Shown: positions 53,127 to 62,943 of the stretch, in pieces
Numbering within the stretch: the first letter of the stretch is position 1
How the letters are laid out: each line of letters opens with the position of its first letter
Assembly: GCF_000967725.1 (NCBI RefSeq)
Contig: NZ_JXYE01000007.1
Location: 1-64,000, forward strand
Direction: 5' to 3'
DNA: 64,000 nucleotides
DNA from: Loktanella sp. S4079
GTDB taxonomy: Bacteria; Pseudomonadota; Alphaproteobacteria; Rhodobacterales; Rhodobacteraceae
The notes under the pieces: generated by a model
Seen by the model: only the letters and a program-made list of their open reading frames with translations
What the model was told of the DNA's origin: nothing
Database searches by the model: none
Position numbers and translations under genes: made by a program

Positions 53127-53741
53127 TTAGTTCGTTTCTATGGCGCTTTGCGGCGCCGTTGTCAAAGTCGAGGGTGCAGCTGCGGCTTGCAGCTCGTCCT
53201 CGGGTAGGTCGATTTGGTAGAACGTATAGCTCAGTGTGATGGTGTGAACGTATTTTCCTTCGCGATCATCAACAATCGCGGGGTCAACAAAAAAGCTCAC
53301 AGGCATCATCACTGTCTCGCCAGGTTGCAAGACCTGCTCTGTAAAGCAAAAACATTCAATCTTATCAAAGAACGCGCCTGCCTCATAAGGCGTCACGTTA
53401 TAGGCGGCCTGCCCCGCAATTGGCACATCAAGCGGATTATGTGCCTCGTAATAGGCAAGGCCCGTTTCACCGATCCGCAGTTCCATCTCACGGACTTCGG
53501 GTTCAAAGCTCCACGGCATACCGCGATCAAGTGACGCGTCAAAACGTACCTTGATCGTTTGATCCAGAATCACCTCGCTGCCAGCGTCGGCAACGTTAGT
53601 CGCGCCACCAAACCCGGTAACACGACAAAACCAGTCATAGAAAGGCACGGACGCATAAGCCAATCCGCCCATTACGACGACCACTGTGCTCGCCATCAGC
53701 GCGGTCCGCTGGGGACCGGGAAGACTGGAAAACAGCTTCAT
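53127..53741 (-). CDS. ctaG: Cytochrome c oxidase assembly protein CtaG (Cox11)
   Basis: CtaG delivers copper to the CuB site. The 204-residue protein has one N-terminal membrane helix ([18 protein letters not shown]), the periplasmic domain with the copper-binding CFCF motif ([14 protein letters not shown]) and a PVSFFVDP segment. Its ATG overlaps the stop of the small membrane protein upstream (ATGA). Confidence 0.95.
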   Translation of the reverse strand: MKLFSSLPGPQRTALMASTVVVVMGGLAYASVPFYDWFCRVTGFGGATNVADAGSEVILDQTIKVRFDASLDRGMPWSFEPEVREMELRIGETGLAYYEAHNPLDVPIAGQAAYNVTPYEAGAFFDKIECFCFTEQVLQPGETVMMPVSFFVDPAIVDDREGKYVHTITLSYTFYQIDLPEDELQAAAAPSTLTTAPQSAIETN

Positions 53742-53938
53742 TCCGCGGGTTCCTCGATCACAATCTGCGGGCGCGCGACGTGGTCGAATGTCTCAAACTT
53801 GCGCGCATCACCAAGTTGCAGAACTTTCACAACAGTCAGGCCAAAAACGATGCCGATAAAGCCGAGCAACAGCAGCAGAACGCCATAGTTGCGGTTTTTG
53901 CGACGGCCGTGAACTTCGTGCTCTACCTTGATCGACAT
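53738..53938 (-). CDS. Small membrane protein of the cox operon
   Basis: This 66-residue protein has one central helix (YGVLLLLLGFIGIVFGLTVV). A gene of this type sits between ctaB and ctaG in many alphaproteobacteria and is called CoxF-like. It follows ctaB directly. Its role in oxidase assembly is presumed from position; the start is a plain ATG with coupling to ctaG. Confidence 0.8.
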   Translation of the reverse strand: MSIKVEHEVHGRRKNRNYGVLLLLLGFIGIVFGLTVVKVLQLGDARKFETFDHVARPQIVIEEPAE

Positions 53939-54871
53939 TTACCAGCCCCCCAGCCCGTATTGGCCCAGAGCCGCCTCGAGCAACAGCGCGCAGAAATGCG
54001 CAAACAGATAGTATAGCGAGACCTTAAAGACGTTGATCTCAACCTTGTGCTTGTCTGCTTCGCAGGCCGCGTCGTCACGGCGGTAAATATCAATCGCGCC
54101 TTTTAGGAACCAAAGGTTCATCACCACGGCCACAGCCATATACACCGGCCCACCGATTGAGGTCACACCAAGCCCCAAGGCCACGGGCACCAAAAGCAGC
54201 GTGTAGATCAGAACATGCCGACGCGTTGCGTCACGACCATGCGTTTCAGTCAGCATGGGCACGCCTGCGTCCCCGTAATCCGACTTAACAAACAGTGCCA
54301 GCGCCCAGAAATGCGGTGGCGTCCACATAAAGATCAGGCCGAACATCAGGATGCTCTCGATGCTGACACTGCCTGTTGCCACGGCCCAGCCAATCATCGG
54401 TGGAAACGCACCCGCAGCGCCGCCAATCACGATGTTCTGAGGCGTCGCTCGTTTAAGGAACATCGAATACACAACAGCGTAAAAGAAAATTGTGAACGCA
54501 AGCAGGAAAGCAGCGAGCCAATTCGTCGCCAGCCATAGCAATACAACCGCAAAACCAGAAAGCGCCAATCCAATGCCCAATGCTTCGCCGGGTTCAACAC
54601 GCCCAGACGGGATCGGGCGTGTTGCTGTGCGCTTCATCAATTGGTCGATATCCGCATCCCACCACATGTTCAGCGCGCCAGAGGCCCCCGCCCCGACCGC
54701 AATACACAAGATACTGACAAAGCCGATAAATGGATGCACAGGAACCGGTGCAACCAGCAATCCAACCAAAGCGGTAAACACCACGAGCGACATGACACGT
54801 GGCTTCAACAGGGCAAAGTAGTCACCCATATTGGCCTCATAGCCGCTGTCTTGCACGCTAATGTCGCTCAT
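53939..54871 (-). CDS. ctaB: Protoheme IX farnesyltransferase (heme o synthase)
   Basis: CtaB attaches the farnesyl group to heme b. The 310-residue membrane protein (ATG 54871 chosen; another is at 54886) has eight to nine transmembrane segments, the prenyl-diphosphate motif NMWWDADIDQLMKRTATRPI and a second aspartate-rich loop KSDYGDAGVPML. It stands between ctaC and the small membrane protein. Confidence 0.95.
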   Translation of the reverse strand: MSDISVQDSGYEANMGDYFALLKPRVMSLVVFTALVGLLVAPVPVHPFIGFVSILCIAVGAGASGALNMWWDADIDQLMKRTATRPIPSGRVEPGEALGIGLALSGFAVVLLWLATNWLAAFLLAFTIFFYAVVYSMFLKRATPQNIVIGGAAGAFPPMIGWAVATGSVSIESILMFGLIFMWTPPHFWALALFVKSDYGDAGVPMLTETHGRDATRRHVLIYTLLLVPVALGLGVTSIGGPVYMAVAVVMNLWFLKGAIDIYRRDDAACEADKHKVEINVFKVSLYYLFAHFCALLLEAALGQYGLGGW

Positions 54872-54926
54872 GCTGGACCTTTCCATAGGGGCGGATTTAA
54901 CCGCCTTACCTCGTTGATCTGGCGTA

Positions 54927-54946
54927 GGGTGGATCTTGATCCACCC
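54927..54946. repeat. Palindromic intergenic repeat, copy 2
   Basis: GGGTGGATC and GATCCACCC are perfect arms around TT; CGTA precedes the left arm. Read on the minus strand, the repeat at 52231-52248 has the same CGTAG lead and TT centre, with one compensating G-C/A-T exchange per arm. It lies between ctaB and ctaC. Confidence 0.7.
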
Positions 54947-54952
54947 CAGCGC

Positions 54953-55771
54953 TTAGGATTTTGCTTCGGCAAGCCACGCGTCATAAGTTTCTTGGCTTAC
55001 GACTTTGACTGTGATTGGCATGTAGGCGTGATCTTTACCGCATAGCTCTGAACACTGGCCAAAGTAGATACCTTCGCGCTCTGCCGAGAACCAAAGCTGC
55101 GCCAAGCGACCAGGCACCGCATCTTGCTTCACGCCAAAGGCAGGAATGGTCCAAGAGTGGATCACATCAGCCGCAGTGACCTGCATAACAACTGTTTTGT
55201 TCACTGGCACAACAACAGCAGTATCAGTCGCCAACAGATATTCGTCTTGGCTATAACCAAACTCTTCCAGCTCGTCACGCGCCAGCAAGAAGCTTTCGAA
55301 CTCGACGCCTTCGTCTACGTATTCGTAGCCCCAGTACCACTGATAGCCGGTCACTTTGATGTTGATGTCACCCTCAGGGATCGTTTGCTGTTTAAATAGC
55401 ACCGGCAACGAGAAAGAACCGATGACGATCAGAATCAGAACCGGGATCAGAGTCCACGCAATCTCAAGCGGGGTGTTGTGGGTGAACCCAGCAGGGTTAG
55501 GCTGACGCTTTTGGTTATAGCGAATGATCACCCATGCGAGCAGCCCAGTTACAAACAGCGTAATGATCGTAATGATCACCAACAGCATACCGTCCAACCA
55601 CTGCACATCACGCGCCAGCTCTGTTGCTGCAGGCTGAAACCCGGTCGCACCGTCAATCGGATAACCGACAAGTTCCAGTTCCTGATTCACGTCTTGTGCG
55701 GTGGCCGCAGCGCCAGCCATGACAAGGCCAGTCGTAGCCCAAAGTGAGGTCGCAAAGGTTTTCAGTCGCAT
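54953..55771 (-). CDS. ctaC: Cytochrome c oxidase subunit II
   Basis: The 272-residue protein has a signal peptide (residues 1-25), two transmembrane helices, and a cupredoxin domain with the CuA ligands Cys240, Cys244, His248 and Met251 in [13 protein letters not shown], plus the upstream [11 protein letters not shown]. It takes electrons from cytochrome c. It heads the operon ctaC-ctaB-small protein-ctaG-ctaE-surf1-thrC. Confidence 0.97.
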   Translation of the reverse strand: MRLKTFATSLWATTGLVMAGAAATAQDVNQELELVGYPIDGATGFQPAATELARDVQWLDGMLLVIITIITLFVTGLLAWVIIRYNQKRQPNPAGFTHNTPLEIAWTLIPVLILIVIGSFSLPVLFKQQTIPEGDINIKVTGYQWYWGYEYVDEGVEFESFLLARDELEEFGYSQDEYLLATDTAVVVPVNKTVVMQVTAADVIHSWTIPAFGVKQDAVPGRLAQLWFSAEREGIYFGQCSELCGKDHAYMPITVKVVSQETYDAWLAEAKS

Positions 55772-55940
55772 ATTCTACCCTAACTTCATTGCGCCTCAGG
55801 CGCATCTGGAACGGGGCTTCGCAAGGAATCCCGTTGTATCTGACCGCTCATGTCCCATATCTTGATGAACAACTCAAGAACTGCTGTTGCGGCAAACAGA
55901 CGCTTTTGTCGATAATTTGCGCATGACAAAGGAAATTTAA
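55772..55940. promoter_or_regulatory. Divergent promoter region of ctaC and tldD
   Basis: This 169-base stretch lies between the two divergent starts and should hold both promoters. No specific site was recognised. Confidence 0.4.
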
Positions 55941-57362
55941 ATGTCATCTGACCCCTTCCGCCCGTTTGAGACCAACCTCGATCAGGATACTGCGCTAACT
56001 TTGCTCCGCGAAGCAACGGCCGGTGCCGATGACGGCGAACTCTTCCTCGAACGCCGTAAATCCGAAGTTCTTTCCTTTGACGACGGCAATGTGAAAACCG
56101 CCAGCTTCGACGCTTCCGAAGGGTTCGGACTGCGCGCGGTCCGGGGTGAAACGGCAGGCTACGCGCATTCGACAACGATTGACGAAAATGCATTGCGCCG
56201 GGCCGTATCGACAGCGCGCCTCGCCGTGGGCGATGGCGGCGGCACCATGGCCCCGCCCCCTGTCGGCACAAACCGCAAACTCTATTCCGACGCCGACCCC
56301 ATGCTTCAGGCGACTTTCCCAGCCAAAATTGACGTGCTTCGGGAAATCGACGCATTCGCCCGCGCGCTTGATCCGCGAGTTGTCCAAGTTTCCGCCACGC
56401 TTGCCGCGTCTCACCAAGAGGTCCTGATCCTGCGCCCCGAAGGCACATTGGTCACCGATACCCGACCCATGTCACGTCTAAACATTAGCGTCATCGTCGA
56501 AGAGAACGGCAAACGCGAGAGCGGCTCAATGGGCGGCGGCGGTCGTGCGGGTTTGATCGGCCTAATCAGTCGTGAACATTGGGAACCCGTCGCAAAAGAG
56601 GCCCTACGCATCGCACTGGTCAACCTCGATGCCGAGCCTGCCCCAGCAGGTGTCATGGATGTCGTCCTTGGGCCGGGATGGCCCGGCATTCTATTACACG
56701 AAGCCATCGGCCATGGCCTCGAAGGGGATTTTAATCGTAAAGGTTCCTCTGCGTTCGCTGGCCTTATGGGCCAACAAATTGCCGCCAAAGGCGTGACCGT
56801 TCTGGACGATGGCACAATTCCTGACCGACGCGGGTCCATCACCATTGACGACGAAGGCACGCCCAGCGCGAAAAACGCCCTCATCGAAGACGGTGTTTTG
56901 GTTGGCTACATGCAAGACCGCCAGAACGCCCGGCTGATGGGGGTTGCCCCCACTGGTAACGGTCGCCGCGAAAGCTATGCCCACGCACCAATGCCTCGCA
57001 TGACCAACACATATATGTTGTCAGGCGATGCTAGCCCAGAAAGCCTTGTCGCTGATCTGAAGGACGGCATTTATGCAGTCGGTTTCGGCGGTGGTCAGGT
57101 CGATATCACCAACGGTAAATTCGTATTTTCCTGCACCGAAGCCTACCGCGTAAAGAACGGCGTAGTCGGTGCCCCGGTAAAAGGCGCGACCCTCATCGGG
57201 GACGGCGCAACCGCACTGAAAAAGATTCGCGGGATCGGCAATGACATGCAGCTTGACCCCGGCATCGGCAATTGCGGCAAAGCGGGCCAATGGGTACCTG
57301 TTGGTGTCGGCCAACCTAGCCTAATGATTGGCGGCCTGACAGTGGGCGGCGCGGCAACCTAA
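55941..57362 (+). CDS. tldD: Metalloprotease TldD
   Basis: TldD and TldE form a zinc peptidase that trims leader or unfolded peptides, as in microcin B17 maturation. The 473-residue protein has the zinc motif HEAIGH (His253-His257, HExxxH) with GLEGDFNRKGSSAF after it and the C-terminal glycine-rich TYMLSGDAS and VGGAAT. TldE is not nearby. Gene order next to the cox operon is common in Rhodobacteraceae. Confidence 0.96.
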   Translation: MSSDPFRPFETNLDQDTALTLLREATAGADDGELFLERRKSEVLSFDDGNVKTASFDASEGFGLRAVRGETAGYAHSTTIDENALRRAVSTARLAVGDGGGTMAPPPVGTNRKLYSDADPMLQATFPAKIDVLREIDAFARALDPRVVQVSATLAASHQEVLILRPEGTLVTDTRPMSRLNISVIVEENGKRESGSMGGGGRAGLIGLISREHWEPVAKEALRIALVNLDAEPAPAGVMDVVLGPGWPGILLHEAIGHGLEGDFNRKGSSAFAGLMGQQIAAKGVTVLDDGTIPDRRGSITIDDEGTPSAKNALIEDGVLVGYMQDRQNARLMGVAPTGNGRRESYAHAPMPRMTNTYMLSGDASPESLVADLKDGIYAVGFGGGQVDITNGKFVFSCTEAYRVKNGVVGAPVKGATLIGDGATALKKIRGIGNDMQLDPGIGNCGKAGQWVPVGVGQPSLMIGGLTVGGAAT

Positions 57363-57604
57363 ATTACGATAGCGAAGGCGACTGATCTCTCCGGAACGAT
57401 ACGAATCGGAGAGGTCGTTGGCACAATATGGCTCGCTTACACCTTGGCATTCGCGTTCTGCCCCACCACAGCGTGTGAAATATTACACATATTTTTCAAT
57501 ACACTAAAGACAGGCAGCCGCGCTCTCATCCTTTTCGCATTTCGATTCACGCATCGTTAACCCTGCGCTCCTACACCTATCCGTGCAACAGACGGAGCAA
57601 CAGG
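57363..57604. other. Intergenic region after tldD with hairpin
   Basis: GATCTCTCCG (57384-57393) pairs with CGGAGAGGTC (57407-57416), with one G-T pair, around 13 bases; no T-run follows, so it may be a weak or rho-assisted terminator. The rest of the 242 bases is AT-rich near 57480-57510 and contains TGTGTGAAATATTACACA-like symmetry. No gene seen. Confidence 0.55.
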
Positions 57605-58747
57605 ATGACCGGAGCACGCGATTCTTCCAATCACCCCCCACTCCTACCCACCGCGGAAGAGGATCTGGTCAATCGGCTTCGTCTGCTGCGATCACGCCGT
57701 GTCGGGATCGCGACATATCGGCGGCTGCTGGCAGAATACGGCAGCCCGCAAAACGCGCTAAAGGCGCTCCCCGAAATCGCGAGCGAAGCTGGCGAAAAAG
57801 GGTATGAAACCTGCCCGGTGGGCGTGGCTCTCGCCGAACTAAAGGCTGGCCGCGCCGCCGGTGCACGGTTGATCACCGAACACGACCCTCAATATCCGGC
57901 ACATCTTCTGAATATCTCAGACGCTCCGCCTATGTTGTGGGCCCTTGGCGCTCTCGACCTTCTCTCCCGTCCAATGATCGCGCTTGTGGGTGCACGGAAC
58001 GCATCGTCACTGGGGACACGAATGGCGAAAAAACTGGCCGGTGAGCTGACTGACGCTGGCTATGTGGTTGTTTCTGGGCTCGCCCGTGGTATCGATACCG
58101 CCGCACATATCGCGGCGCTAAGTGGTGGAACCGTTGCTGTTCAGGCAGGTGGCGTCGATACGATATACCCCATGGAAAACACGCAACTCGCCCACGACAT
58201 CGCGCAAAAAGGGCTGCGATTATCCGAGATGCCTATGGGCATGCAGCCGCAAGCACGCCATTTCCCAGCACGAAACCGGATCATTTCCGGCATGGCACAG
58301 GCCGTTGTGGTGGTCGAGGCCGCCGCGAAATCCGGCAGTTTGATCACAGCACGCAACGCGTTAGATCAAGCGCGCGACGTCTTTGCTGTTCCCGGTCACC
58401 CATTCGACGCACGCGCCGCAGGCTGCAACATGCTTTTGCGGGATGGGGCGACACTGGTGCGGAATGCACAAGACGTGATCGAAGCACTTGCACCCTCCGA
58501 AACACCACTGCCCGAGTTAGATCTACAGCCCCCCGCTGAACGCACGAAACCGCGCCCGATGAAAAAGATTGCAGCGCTGCACGACAAGATTCTGTCGCGC
58601 TTAGGGCCTGCCCCGATCGCCGAAGACCAGCTGGTGCGTGATGTTTCCGCCCCAGCGGCCAAGGTTGCACCAGTGCTCGTTGATCTGGAACTCGATGGAA
58701 AAATCGCGAGACAGCCCGGCGGGCTTTGGGCAACGATACCAAAATAA
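57605..58747 (+). CDS. dprA: DNA-processing protein DprA
   Basis: DprA protects incoming single-stranded DNA and loads RecA in natural transformation. The 380-residue protein has a SAM-like N-terminal part, the Rossmann-like DprA domain with LVGARNASSLGTRMA, VSGLARGIDTAAHIAAL and AAKSGSLITARNALDQ, and a C-terminal winged-helix domain (about 315-378, ending GGLWATIP). GGAGCAACAGG lies before the ATG at 57605. Confidence 0.96.
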   Translation: MTGARDSSNHPPLLPTAEEDLVNRLRLLRSRRVGIATYRRLLAEYGSPQNALKALPEIASEAGEKGYETCPVGVALAELKAGRAAGARLITEHDPQYPAHLLNISDAPPMLWALGALDLLSRPMIALVGARNASSLGTRMAKKLAGELTDAGYVVVSGLARGIDTAAHIAALSGGTVAVQAGGVDTIYPMENTQLAHDIAQKGLRLSEMPMGMQPQARHFPARNRIISGMAQAVVVVEAAAKSGSLITARNALDQARDVFAVPGHPFDARAAGCNMLLRDGATLVRNAQDVIEALAPSETPLPELDLQPPAERTKPRPMKKIAALHDKILSRLGPAPIAEDQLVRDVSAPAAKVAPVLVDLELDGKIARQPGGLWATIPK

Positions 58748-58869
58748 CTTTGGCTAATCGGCTGATTCTGGGCTGAAAAGCAAAGTGCGGAAAGGGCGCA
58801 TTGACAATCCTATACGACAACCCACATCTTGCGCGTCTATATCGCACATCATCCGCTTAAAGGATTCTC

Positions 58870-61494
58870 ATGCCTGTTGTCGTTGTCGAGTCGCCGGCCA
58901 AAGCCAAGAAAATCGAAGGTTATCTTGGGAAAGATTACACCGTTCTTGCATCCTATGGCCACGTACGCGACCTGCCACCAAAGGACGGATCGGTACTGCC
59001 TGACGAAGACTTTGATATGAAGTGGGAAGTCGCAAGCGATAGCAAAAAGCACATCAAGGCCATCGCTGACGCGCTCAAGGCGGATAACGAACTGATCCTC
59101 GCAACCGACCCCGACCGCGAAGGAGAGGCGATTAGTTGGCACCTGACAGAGGCTTTGACCTCGCGCAAAGCGATTAAGAAAGACACGCCTGTTAGCCGCG
59201 TGGTTTTCAACGCGATTACCAAGAACGCGATTCTTGATGCGATGAAATCGCCACGCCAAGTGGATGCTCCACTGGTCGAGGCCTACCTCGCCCGTCGCGC
59301 GCTGGACTATTTGGTTGGCTTTAATCTATCGCCCGTTTTGTGGCGTAAGCTACCCGGCGCTAAATCCGCCGGACGCGTACAATCGGTTACCCTGCGTTTG
59401 ATCGTCGAGCGCGAGATGGAAATCGAAGCCTTCCGCAACAAAGAATACTGGACGGTAAAGGCGCTCTTGCAGTCCGCGCGTGGACAAACCTTTGAGGCGC
59501 GCCTCACGACACTTGCAGGTAAGAAGCTCGATAAATTTGATCTTGGGAACGAAACCCAAGCTGAAATGGCGGTACAGGCGATTAATTCACGCGACCTGAC
59601 CGTCAAATCCGTCGAAGCAAAGCCCGGCACGCGTAATCCTTCGCCGCCCTTCATGACCTCGACCCTACAGCAAGAGGCCAGCCGCAAATTTGGTATGGGC
59701 GCGCGCCAAACCATGAGCGTCGCGCAGCGGCTCTATGAGGCGGGCCTGATTACATATATGCGGACTGACGGGATCGACATGGCGCCAGAAGCCGTGACCG
59801 GTGCACGCGACGCGATCAAGGCAAAGTTTGGCGAAAAATACATGCCAGACTCCCCCCGCGTTTACAAAAACAAAGCCAAGAACGCGCAAGAGGCCCACGA
59901 ATGTATCCGCCCAACGGATATGATGCTGGGTACAGATGACGCAAACATCAAAGATGCCGATCAGCGAAAACTCTATGATCTGATTTACAAACGGACGCTT
60001 GCCAGCCAAATGTCCGCAGCTCGTTTCGAACGTACAACGGTTGATATCGCCAGCGCAGATGAACAAGTGATCTTGCGTGCCAACGGCCAGGTCATGGTGT
60101 TCGATGGCTTTATTGCCGTTTACGAAGAAGGCAAAGACGACGCTGTTGTAGATGATGATGATAAACGTCTGCCGCAACTCGCCGAGGGCGAGAAGGCCGA
60201 CAAGAAGACAGTGACGCCCGAACAGCACTTTACCCAGCCCCCGCCCCGCTACACCGAGGCCACATTGGTCAAGCGGATGGAAGAATTGGGTATCGGCCGG
60301 CCGTCAACATATGCGTCGATCGTGACCACGATTCAGGATCGTGGATATGTCGAAAAAGAAAAGAATCGCCTGATCCCCCAAGATAAGGGGCGGTTGGTGA
60401 CAGCCTTCTTGTCCAACTATTTCCGTAAATACATCGGTTACGATTTTACTGCGGATCTGGAAAACCAACTGGATGAGGTCAGCGCCGGTAGCGCCGACTA
60501 TAAAACTGTGCTCGCACGGTTTTGGCGTGATTTTTCTGCCGCGATTGCGGAAACTGCAGATTTGCGCATTACCGAAGTCCTCGAAAAGATTAACGAGGTT
60601 CTGGAACCGCATCTCTTTCCCGCAACCGAAGACGGCAGCGATCCGCGCCAATGCCCGAACTGTGGTGCTGGGCGGCTTTCGATGCGCACGGCCCGGTCAG
60701 GTGGCGCCTTTATCGGTTGCTCGAACTATCCTGAATGTCGCTATACGCGCCCATTCGGCCCGCCAAATCCCGAAGCCGAGGCAACCGCGATTCCGCCCGA
60801 GGGCAAAGTGCTGGGCGAAGACGCTGGCGACACGATCCGCGTATTCAAGGGCCGCTTTGGCCCCTACGTTCAGCGCGGCGACGTGACCGAGGACAATAAG
60901 AAACCACCCCGCCAAGGTGTCCCCGAGGGTTGGAACCCAGAGGAAATCGGTCTGCCCGATGCGTTACGCCTATTGGAATTGCCACGCTTGATTGGCCAAC
61001 ACCCCGAAGACGGCGTGAACGTATGGGCGAACCTTGGGCGCTATGGCCCCTATCTGAAACACGCCGAGAACACGTCGTTCAAAGGCGGGACAAATGCCAA
61101 CCTTGAAACCATCGAGGACGTATGGACCGTCGGCATGAACCATGCCGTCCAACTACTCGCAGAGAAAGTCGCGAGCCGCGGCAACCGTGGCAAAGCGGCG
61201 GTCCCGATTCACGAGCTTGGTGAGCATCCCGAGGCAGGCGGCCCCGTGAACGTTTATGACGGGAAATATGGCCCCTATGTAAAATGGGAAAAAATCAACG
61301 CCACGATTCCCGAAGAAATCGCCCCAGCAGACCTTACACTTGCCCAAGCGGTCCATCTGATTGATGAGCGCGCAGCAAAATCTGGCAAAAAGAAACCTGC
61401 CGCAAAGAAGAAAGCGCCAGCGAAAAAATCTGCTGCAAAGAAAACAACCGTCAAGAAACCAGCGGCAAAAAAGAAAACCGCTGCGAAAAAATAG
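58870..61494 (+). CDS. topA: DNA topoisomerase I
   Basis: TopA relaxes negative supercoils. The 874-residue protein has the N-terminal Toprim domain (VVVESPAKAKKIEGYLG, LATDPDREGEAISWHL), the catalytic Tyr296 in LITYMRTDGIDM, one Cys4 zinc-binding unit (CPNCG ... CSNYPEC near 597-622) and several C-terminal repeats with GRYGPYLKH and GKYGPYVKWE. It ends in a long Lys/Ala-rich tail, a feature of alphaproteobacterial TopA. It follows dprA, a common pairing. Confidence 0.98.
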   Translation: MPVVVVESPAKAKKIEGYLGKDYTVLASYGHVRDLPPKDGSVLPDEDFDMKWEVASDSKKHIKAIADALKADNELILATDPDREGEAISWHLTEALTSRKAIKKDTPVSRVVFNAITKNAILDAMKSPRQVDAPLVEAYLARRALDYLVGFNLSPVLWRKLPGAKSAGRVQSVTLRLIVEREMEIEAFRNKEYWTVKALLQSARGQTFEARLTTLAGKKLDKFDLGNETQAEMAVQAINSRDLTVKSVEAKPGTRNPSPPFMTSTLQQEASRKFGMGARQTMSVAQRLYEAGLITYMRTDGIDMAPEAVTGARDAIKAKFGEKYMPDSPRVYKNKAKNAQEAHECIRPTDMMLGTDDANIKDADQRKLYDLIYKRTLASQMSAARFERTTVDIASADEQVILRANGQVMVFDGFIAVYEEGKDDAVVDDDDKRLPQLAEGEKADKKTVTPEQHFTQPPPRYTEATLVKRMEELGIGRPSTYASIVTTIQDRGYVEKEKNRLIPQDKGRLVTAFLSNYFRKYIGYDFTADLENQLDEVSAGSADYKTVLARFWRDFSAAIAETADLRITEVLEKINEVLEPHLFPATEDGSDPRQCPNCGAGRLSMRTARSGGAFIGCSNYPECRYTRPFGPPNPEAEATAIPPEGKVLGEDAGDTIRVFKGRFGPYVQRGDVTEDNKKPPRQGVPEGWNPEEIGLPDALRLLELPRLIGQHPEDGVNVWANLGRYGPYLKHAENTSFKGGTNANLETIEDVWTVGMNHAVQLLAEKVASRGNRGKAAVPIHELGEHPEAGGPVNVYDGKYGPYVKWEKINATIPEEIAPADLTLAQAVHLIDERAAKSGKKKPAAKKKAPAKKSAAKKTTVKKPAAKKKTAAKK

Positions 61495-61580
61495 TGCTTG
61501 CCGCAGCGCAGCGAATTCGTTGACTTTCCCCTTTTTGCGGGTCACGCTTTGACCAATCGTAAAGAGGGGGAAGACAATTC

Positions 61581-62285
61581 ATGAACAAGATCTACGCCAA
61601 TGCCACAGAGGCCCTCGATGGGTTGCTGTTTGATGGCATGTCAATTGCCGCTGGAGGGTTCGGCCTGTGCGGCATCCCCGAACTCCTGCTAGATGCGATC
61701 AAAACTGCGGGGACCAAAGACCTCACTTTTGCAAGCAACAATGCGGGCGTTGATGATTTTGGCATCGGGATTCTGCTGCAGACGCGACAAGTCAAGAAAA
61801 TGATCAGCTCTTACGTTGGTGAGAATGCTGAATTTATGCGTCAGTATCTGTCGGGCGAGCTTGAGCTTGAATTCAATCCACAAGGTACGCTGGCTGAACG
61901 GATGCGTGCGGGCGGCTGTGGGATTCCCGGCTTTTATACCAAGACAGGCGTCGGTACGGTGATTGCCGAAGGTAAAGAACACAAAGACTTCAACGGCGAG
62001 ACATACATCATGGAAGAAGGCATCTTTGCCGATCTTTCAATCGTCAAAGCGTGGAAAGCCGACGAAACCGGAAACCTGATTTTCCGCAAGACGGCGCGCA
62101 ACTTTAACCCGCCAGCGGCGATGTGTGGAAAAACATGCGTGGTCGAAGTCGAAGAAATCGTACCAACAGGAAGCCTTGATCCCGATCATATCCACCTTCC
62201 CGGCATTTACGTGCACCGCATTATTCAAGGTGAACATGAAAAACGGATTGAACAGCGTACGACACGCAAGCGGGAGGACGCGTAA
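61581..62285 (+). CDS. scoA: 3-oxoacid CoA-transferase subunit A
   Basis: The 234-residue subunit has the CoA-transferase family I opening [17 protein letters not shown] and [18 protein letters not shown]. With subunit B it moves CoA between succinyl-CoA or another acyl-CoA and acetoacetate or a similar acid. AGAGGGGG lies 8-15 bases before the ATG. It overlaps subunit B by one base (TAATG). Confidence 0.95.
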   Translation: MNKIYANATEALDGLLFDGMSIAAGGFGLCGIPELLLDAIKTAGTKDLTFASNNAGVDDFGIGILLQTRQVKKMISSYVGENAEFMRQYLSGELELEFNPQGTLAERMRAGGCGIPGFYTKTGVGTVIAEGKEHKDFNGETYIMEEGIFADLSIVKAWKADETGNLIFRKTARNFNPPAAMCGKTCVVEVEEIVPTGSLDPDHIHLPGIYVHRIIQGEHEKRIEQRTTRKREDA

Positions 62286-62908
62286 TGCCTTGGGATCGTA
62301 ATCAGATGGCTGCCCGTGCCGCGCAAGAGCTAGAAGACGGGATGTACGTCAACCTCGGCATTGGTATCCCGACGTTGGTCGCGAACTATGTTGGCGACAA
62401 GGATATCACCCTGCAATCGGAAAACGGCATGCTGGGCATGGGCCCCTTTCCGTTTGAAGGTGAAGAGGACCCAGACCTGATCAACGCAGGCAAGCAGACT
62501 ATCACAGAACTTAATCGGACCGCCTATTTTGATAGTGCCACGTCCTTTGGCATGATTCGCGGCGGAAAAATTGCAGCCGCCATTTTGGGTGCGATGGAAG
62601 TCGCCGAGAATGGCGATCTTGCGAACTGGATGATTCCCGGCAAGCTGGTCAAAGGCATGGGCGGTGCTATGGATCTGGTCGCGGGCGTTGGGCGTGTGAT
62701 CGTTGTGATGGATCACACCAACAAACACGGTGACTCAAAACTGCTCAAAGAATGCACCTTGCCGCTCACAGGGAAAGGCGTGGTAGACCGCATCATCACC
62801 AACCTTGGCGTATTAGACGTGGTCGAGGGTGGCCTAAAGATCGTGGAATGCGCTGACGGCGTGTCAGAGCAAGAACTACGCGACGCAACCGAAGCAACTA
62901 TTATATAG
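62285..62908 (+). CDS. scoB: 3-oxoacid CoA-transferase subunit B
   Basis: The 207-residue subunit contains YVNLGIGIPTLVANY and the catalytic glutamate motif LQSENGMLGMGPFP (the Glu forms the CoA thioester). Length and pairing with subunit A fit succinyl-CoA:3-ketoacid transferase; acetoacetate utilisation is a likely role. A GC-rich hairpin terminator follows. Confidence 0.95.
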   Translation: MPWDRNQMAARAAQELEDGMYVNLGIGIPTLVANYVGDKDITLQSENGMLGMGPFPFEGEEDPDLINAGKQTITELNRTAYFDSATSFGMIRGGKIAAAILGAMEVAENGDLANWMIPGKLVKGMGGAMDLVAGVGRVIVVMDHTNKHGDSKLLKECTLPLTGKGVVDRIITNLGVLDVVEGGLKIVECADGVSEQELRDATEATII

Positions 62909-62915
62909 TGTTCAA

Positions 62916-62943
62916 GGGGCCCGTCATTTGGTGGGCCCCATTT
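62916..62943. terminator. Terminator between scoB and the lytic transglycosylase gene
   Basis: GGGGCCC (62916-62922) pairs with GGGCCCC (62933-62939) around a 10-base loop, followed by ATTT on the plus strand. It lies just after scoB and abuts the convergent gene's stop codon, so it may serve both directions. Confidence 0.75.

Noticed and set aside
55786..56448. 220-codon minus-strand frame over the tldD start
   Set aside because: Arg-rich, no homology signal, lies antisense to a clear tldD; it is a shadow frame.
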